From Promethearchaeota archaeon (GTDB lineage: Archaea > Asgardarchaeota > Lokiarchaeia > Sigynarchaeales > SOKP01), in assembly GCA_019057975.1 (NCBI GenBank), contig JAHLWJ010000204.1, positions 1-7,777 on the forward strand: a stretch of 7,777 bases of DNA. Reading direction: 5' to 3'. The stretch's first letter is position 1. Each line of letters opens with the position of its first letter. Under the pieces are notes generated by a model, which worked only from the letters and a program-made list of their open reading frames with translations, was not told the DNA's origin and searched no databases. This document shows, one piece after another, positions 5,846-7,777 of this stretch. The position numbers and the translations under genes were made by a program.

Positions 5846-6909
5846 TATACTATACATATTGGAAATCCACAAAATTTGCAATTTCCGTGGGGATCCAAAT
5901 CTAATTTCTTTATACCGAGAAAATCTCTTTCAATTACTATTTTAGAGCAATTTGGGCAGTAGGTTTTATCATAATCTGTGTTAGGCATATTTCCAAGATA
6001 AACAAATTTTAATCCTTCATTTTTTGCTATTTTATATGCATTATTTAAGTAATCTAGGGGTGTTGGATTGGTCAATCCATGATTAACTGATTTATAATGT
6101 GGAAAAAATCGAGACATGTGAAATGGGGTATCATCTCCCAATTCATTGATAATTCTTTTTGATATATCTCTTATTGTAGAATTATCGGTGTTTAATTTAG
6201 TAATAAGTAGTGTAGTAATTTCGATATGAACTCCTAAATCTTTTGCTAATTTAGCATTTCTCCACACATTTTCCACATTAGCACCGCAATATTTCTGAAC
6301 CATATCTGTTTCTCCTTTGATATCAATATTCATTGCATCAAGCCCTGCTTCTACTAAATCTTTTAAAACGTTCTCCGTCATATAGCCATTCGACACATAA
6401 GTATTATATAATTTCTTTTGCTTAGCTAGTTTAAAGACTTCCAATGAATATTCAAATGATAAAGTAGGCTCATTAAACGAAATAGAGGTACCTTGACAGC
6501 CTTCTTTTAAAGCTAGATCAATGAACTGTTTTGGAGAAATAAATTTCTCATAGTATTTCATTATCTCTAAGATATTCCTTTCGGGATGAGACATATGATG
6601 ATTTTGGCACCAGAAACAATCGAAATTGCATCCAAAACTGCCAATTGTAAGTGCTCTACTACCTGGAAAGAAATGATAGAATGGTTTTTTTTCAATAGGA
6701 TTATTAGACATTCCCGCATTACATCCAAAAACAATGGTATAGATACATCCATTTAGATTATACCTAGTTTGACAATGGCCTAATGATCCTTCTGATATTT
6801 TACATCTTCTCTCACATGTTAAACACTGAATAATTTTACCATTAATTCTTTTCTGATATTTCGCTTTCTTTAGGAAATTATGGTTAATTAGATCTATTCC
6901 TATTTTCAT
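5845..6909 (-). CDS. amrS: AmmeMemoRadiSam-system radical SAM enzyme (AmrS family)
   Basis: A 354-residue cytosolic radical SAM protein. Cys94, Cys98 and Cys101 in GCNFDCFWCQN form the CxxxCxxC site that binds the 4Fe-4S cluster used to cleave S-adenosylmethionine. Family marks agree with AmrS: an N-terminal cysteine motif CxxCxxxC plus a further Cys (29, 32, 36, 46); PIEKKPFYHFFPGSRALTIG ahead of the cluster; FNEPT near the middle; a CGA motif; SRFFPHYK; and a C-terminal zinc-ribbon-like pair (CPNC at 318-321 and CKFC at 344-347). AmrS is named for its frequent company with Memo-like and AMMECR1-domain proteins; a role in modifying a biopolymer has been proposed, but the reaction is not settled. 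Neither partner is in this window. The gene starts 40 bases after the VWA gene on the same strand, and its stop overlaps the hydrolase remnant. A more general relative, pyruvate formate-lyase activating enzyme, fits less well because of the extra cysteine modules. Confidence 0.85.
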   Translation of the reverse strand: MKIGIDLINHNFLKKAKYQKRINGKIIQCLTCERRCKISEGSLGHCQTRYNLNGCIYTIVFGCNAGMSNNPIEKKPFYHFFPGSRALTIGSFGCNFDCFWCQNHHMSHPERNILEIMKYYEKFISPKQFIDLALKEGCQGTSISFNEPTLSFEYSLEVFKLAKQKKLYNTYVSNGYMTENVLKDLVEAGLDAMNIDIKGETDMVQKYCGANVENVWRNAKLAKDLGVHIEITTLLITKLNTDNSTIRDISKRIINELGDDTPFHMSRFFPHYKSVNHGLTNPTPLDYLNNAYKIAKNEGLKFVYLGNMPNTDYDKTYCPNCSKIVIERDFLGIKKLDLDPHGNCKFCGFPICIV

Positions 6910-6949
6910 GGCCAGTTTAACATAAATTATTAATCTAGAATTAGTTAAC

Positions 6950-7777
6950 TTACCTAAAAAACTCTTTAACTATAAGTGTACAAAATTTAATTAATTTATT
7001 TCCTAAATCTGTTTTATCTGTTGATGTAGTTAAAATCCAGTTTTTATCATATAATTGATCTAAATATTCTCCTTTTGCATCAATTGAAAAAGCAAATACC
7101 TTGAATATCTTTTTAACATCATGTATTTCTTTTATTGCGTCAAATAATCCATAATTTCTTGATCCAGCAGGCTGTCCATCTGATATAATAATTATTAAAA
7201 CATCCTTTTCTAATTTTTCAGCTTCATGTTTCATAGAAACTCCATCTAAATTGCTACAAATATCGGCATGGCAACCAAACTTATCAAATTTTTTAGGATC
7301 TGGCTTATCATTAAAATCTTTTAAAAGAATGTTTATAGCATCATAATCGCCTGTAAAAAGTACAATACGTAATTGAGCAATTTCATAAATCGCTTCACAT
7401 AACATTATCATTGCAATTTTAGCGGCTTCCAATTTAATTCCTTTCATACTCCCACTAATATCTACTAATAAGAGAATTTTAAGTTCTTTTTGTTTAATTT
7501 TCCTTGAAAAACATTTTTTATACTTATATTCACTGGTAACTGCTTTAATGAATTTATTATTTAATCTCCCCCTCTTTTGAAAGTTATCAATGTCTACTTG
7601 ATTTTTAAATTCCCTAAAAATAAATTTAATTCTTGCAATTAAGTTTTTATAAGTTCCTATGATTTGGTTATACGATCTTTGAATAGGATTCATATTCTCA
7701 TCTTCAATACGAACATCTTTGACTTGTCGTTCACGATTACCTTTAGTTAATTTTTCAAAGCTACTTCCTTTTTCAAG
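6950..7777 (-). CDS. CobT-like von Willebrand factor A domain protein (5' end beyond the window)
   Basis: The reading frame is open to the right edge: 275 residues are visible and the true start is outside. The Met at 7693 is probably internal, because the 28 codons before it have no stop and encode a charged, coding-like stretch (GNRERQVKDVRIEDEN). The visible part is mostly a VWA domain. Counted from that Met, the metal-ion-dependent adhesion site has DISGSM at residues 78-83, NLDGVS at 148-153 and SDGQP at 171-175. A basic, helical region precedes it (about 1-70). This order, and NLDG followed by ISDGQP, resembles the C-terminal part of CobT-type proteins, which in the aerobic cobaltochelatase work with an AAA+ ATPase (CobS). 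Similar archaeal and bacterial VWA proteins pair with MoxR-type ATPases. The partner, if any, would be to the right of the window. Cobalamin synthesis is not supported by anything else here, so I give no gene symbol. Confidence 0.78.
   Translation of the reverse strand, partial: LEKGSSFEKLTKGNRERQVKDVRIEDENMNPIQRSYNQIIGTYKNLIARIKFIFREFKNQVDIDNFQKRGRLNNKFIKAVTSEYKYKKCFSRKIKQKELKILLLVDISGSMKGIKLEAAKIAMIMLCEAIYEIAQLRIVLFTGDYDAINILLKDFNDKPDPKKFDKFGCHADICSNLDGVSMKHEAEKLEKDVLIIIISDGQPAGSRNYGLFDAIKEIHDVKKIFKVFAFSIDAKGEYLDQLYDKNWILTTSTDKTDLGNKLIKFCTLIVKEFFR

Noticed and set aside
6567..6752. A 61-codon open frame on the minus strand
   Set aside because: It is an out-of-frame shadow covering the radical SAM cluster region; the family motifs are all in the longer frame.
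6922..6933. A/T-rich stretch before the radical SAM gene considered as its own TATA box
   Set aside because: Its centre is only about 18 bases before the ATG, too close for an archaeal TATA box. With a 40-base gap, co-transcription with the VWA gene is at least as likely.
1..7777. Search for a defence system, mobile element, CRISPR array or RNA gene
   Set aside because: I found no transposase, integrase, spaced direct repeats or tRNA-like fold. The VWA protein alone is not enough to call a defence or conflict system.

Overview
The window is strongly AT-rich and gene-dense, and looks archaeal. No start codon has a convincing Shine-Dalgarno sequence. Several genes instead have an A/T box roughly 26-33 bases upstream of the start, as expected for TATA-box promoters with leaderless or very short-leader transcripts. 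The gene content also fits an archaeon: the alpha half of an NDP-forming acyl-CoA synthetase and an AmrS-type radical SAM enzyme. The base composition and protein style would suit an Asgard (Promethearchaeota/Lokiarchaeia-like) genome, but nothing in the window proves this. I see no rRNA, tRNA, CRISPR array, insertion sequence or phage gene.

Layout. One gene is on the plus strand (89-1573, acyl-CoA synthetase alpha subunit); everything after it is on the minus strand. Read in the direction of transcription from the right edge, the minus-strand genes are: a CobT-like von Willebrand factor A (VWA) protein that runs off the window (7777-6950); the radical SAM enzyme (6909-5845); the C-terminal remnant of an alpha/beta hydrolase (5845-5726); two full-length tandem alpha/beta hydrolases (5708-4872 and 4665-3829); an MFS transporter (3737-2451); and a membrane-anchored left-handed beta-helix acyltransferase (2361-1570). 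That last gene converges on the plus-strand gene so tightly that both stop codons lie in one TTAA tetranucleotide. No gene-free stretch exceeds 300 bases; the longest is the 206 bases between the two hydrolases.

How the genes may relate. The VWA and radical SAM genes are 40 bases apart, and the radical SAM, remnant and upstream hydrolase genes follow with an overlap and then 17 bases, so read-through is plausible. The two complete hydrolases are 50% identical by hand count with no gap over 278 residues, so they are a tandem duplication. With the remnant they form a small array in which one member has lost all but its last ~39 residues at the radical SAM stop codon. The transporter and the acyltransferase each appear to have their own promoter. 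No single pathway joining all the genes can be read from the sequence. The points most worth checking are the truncated third hydrolase, the AmrS enzyme without its usual Memo/AMMECR1 partners in view, and the CobT-like protein cut by the edge.
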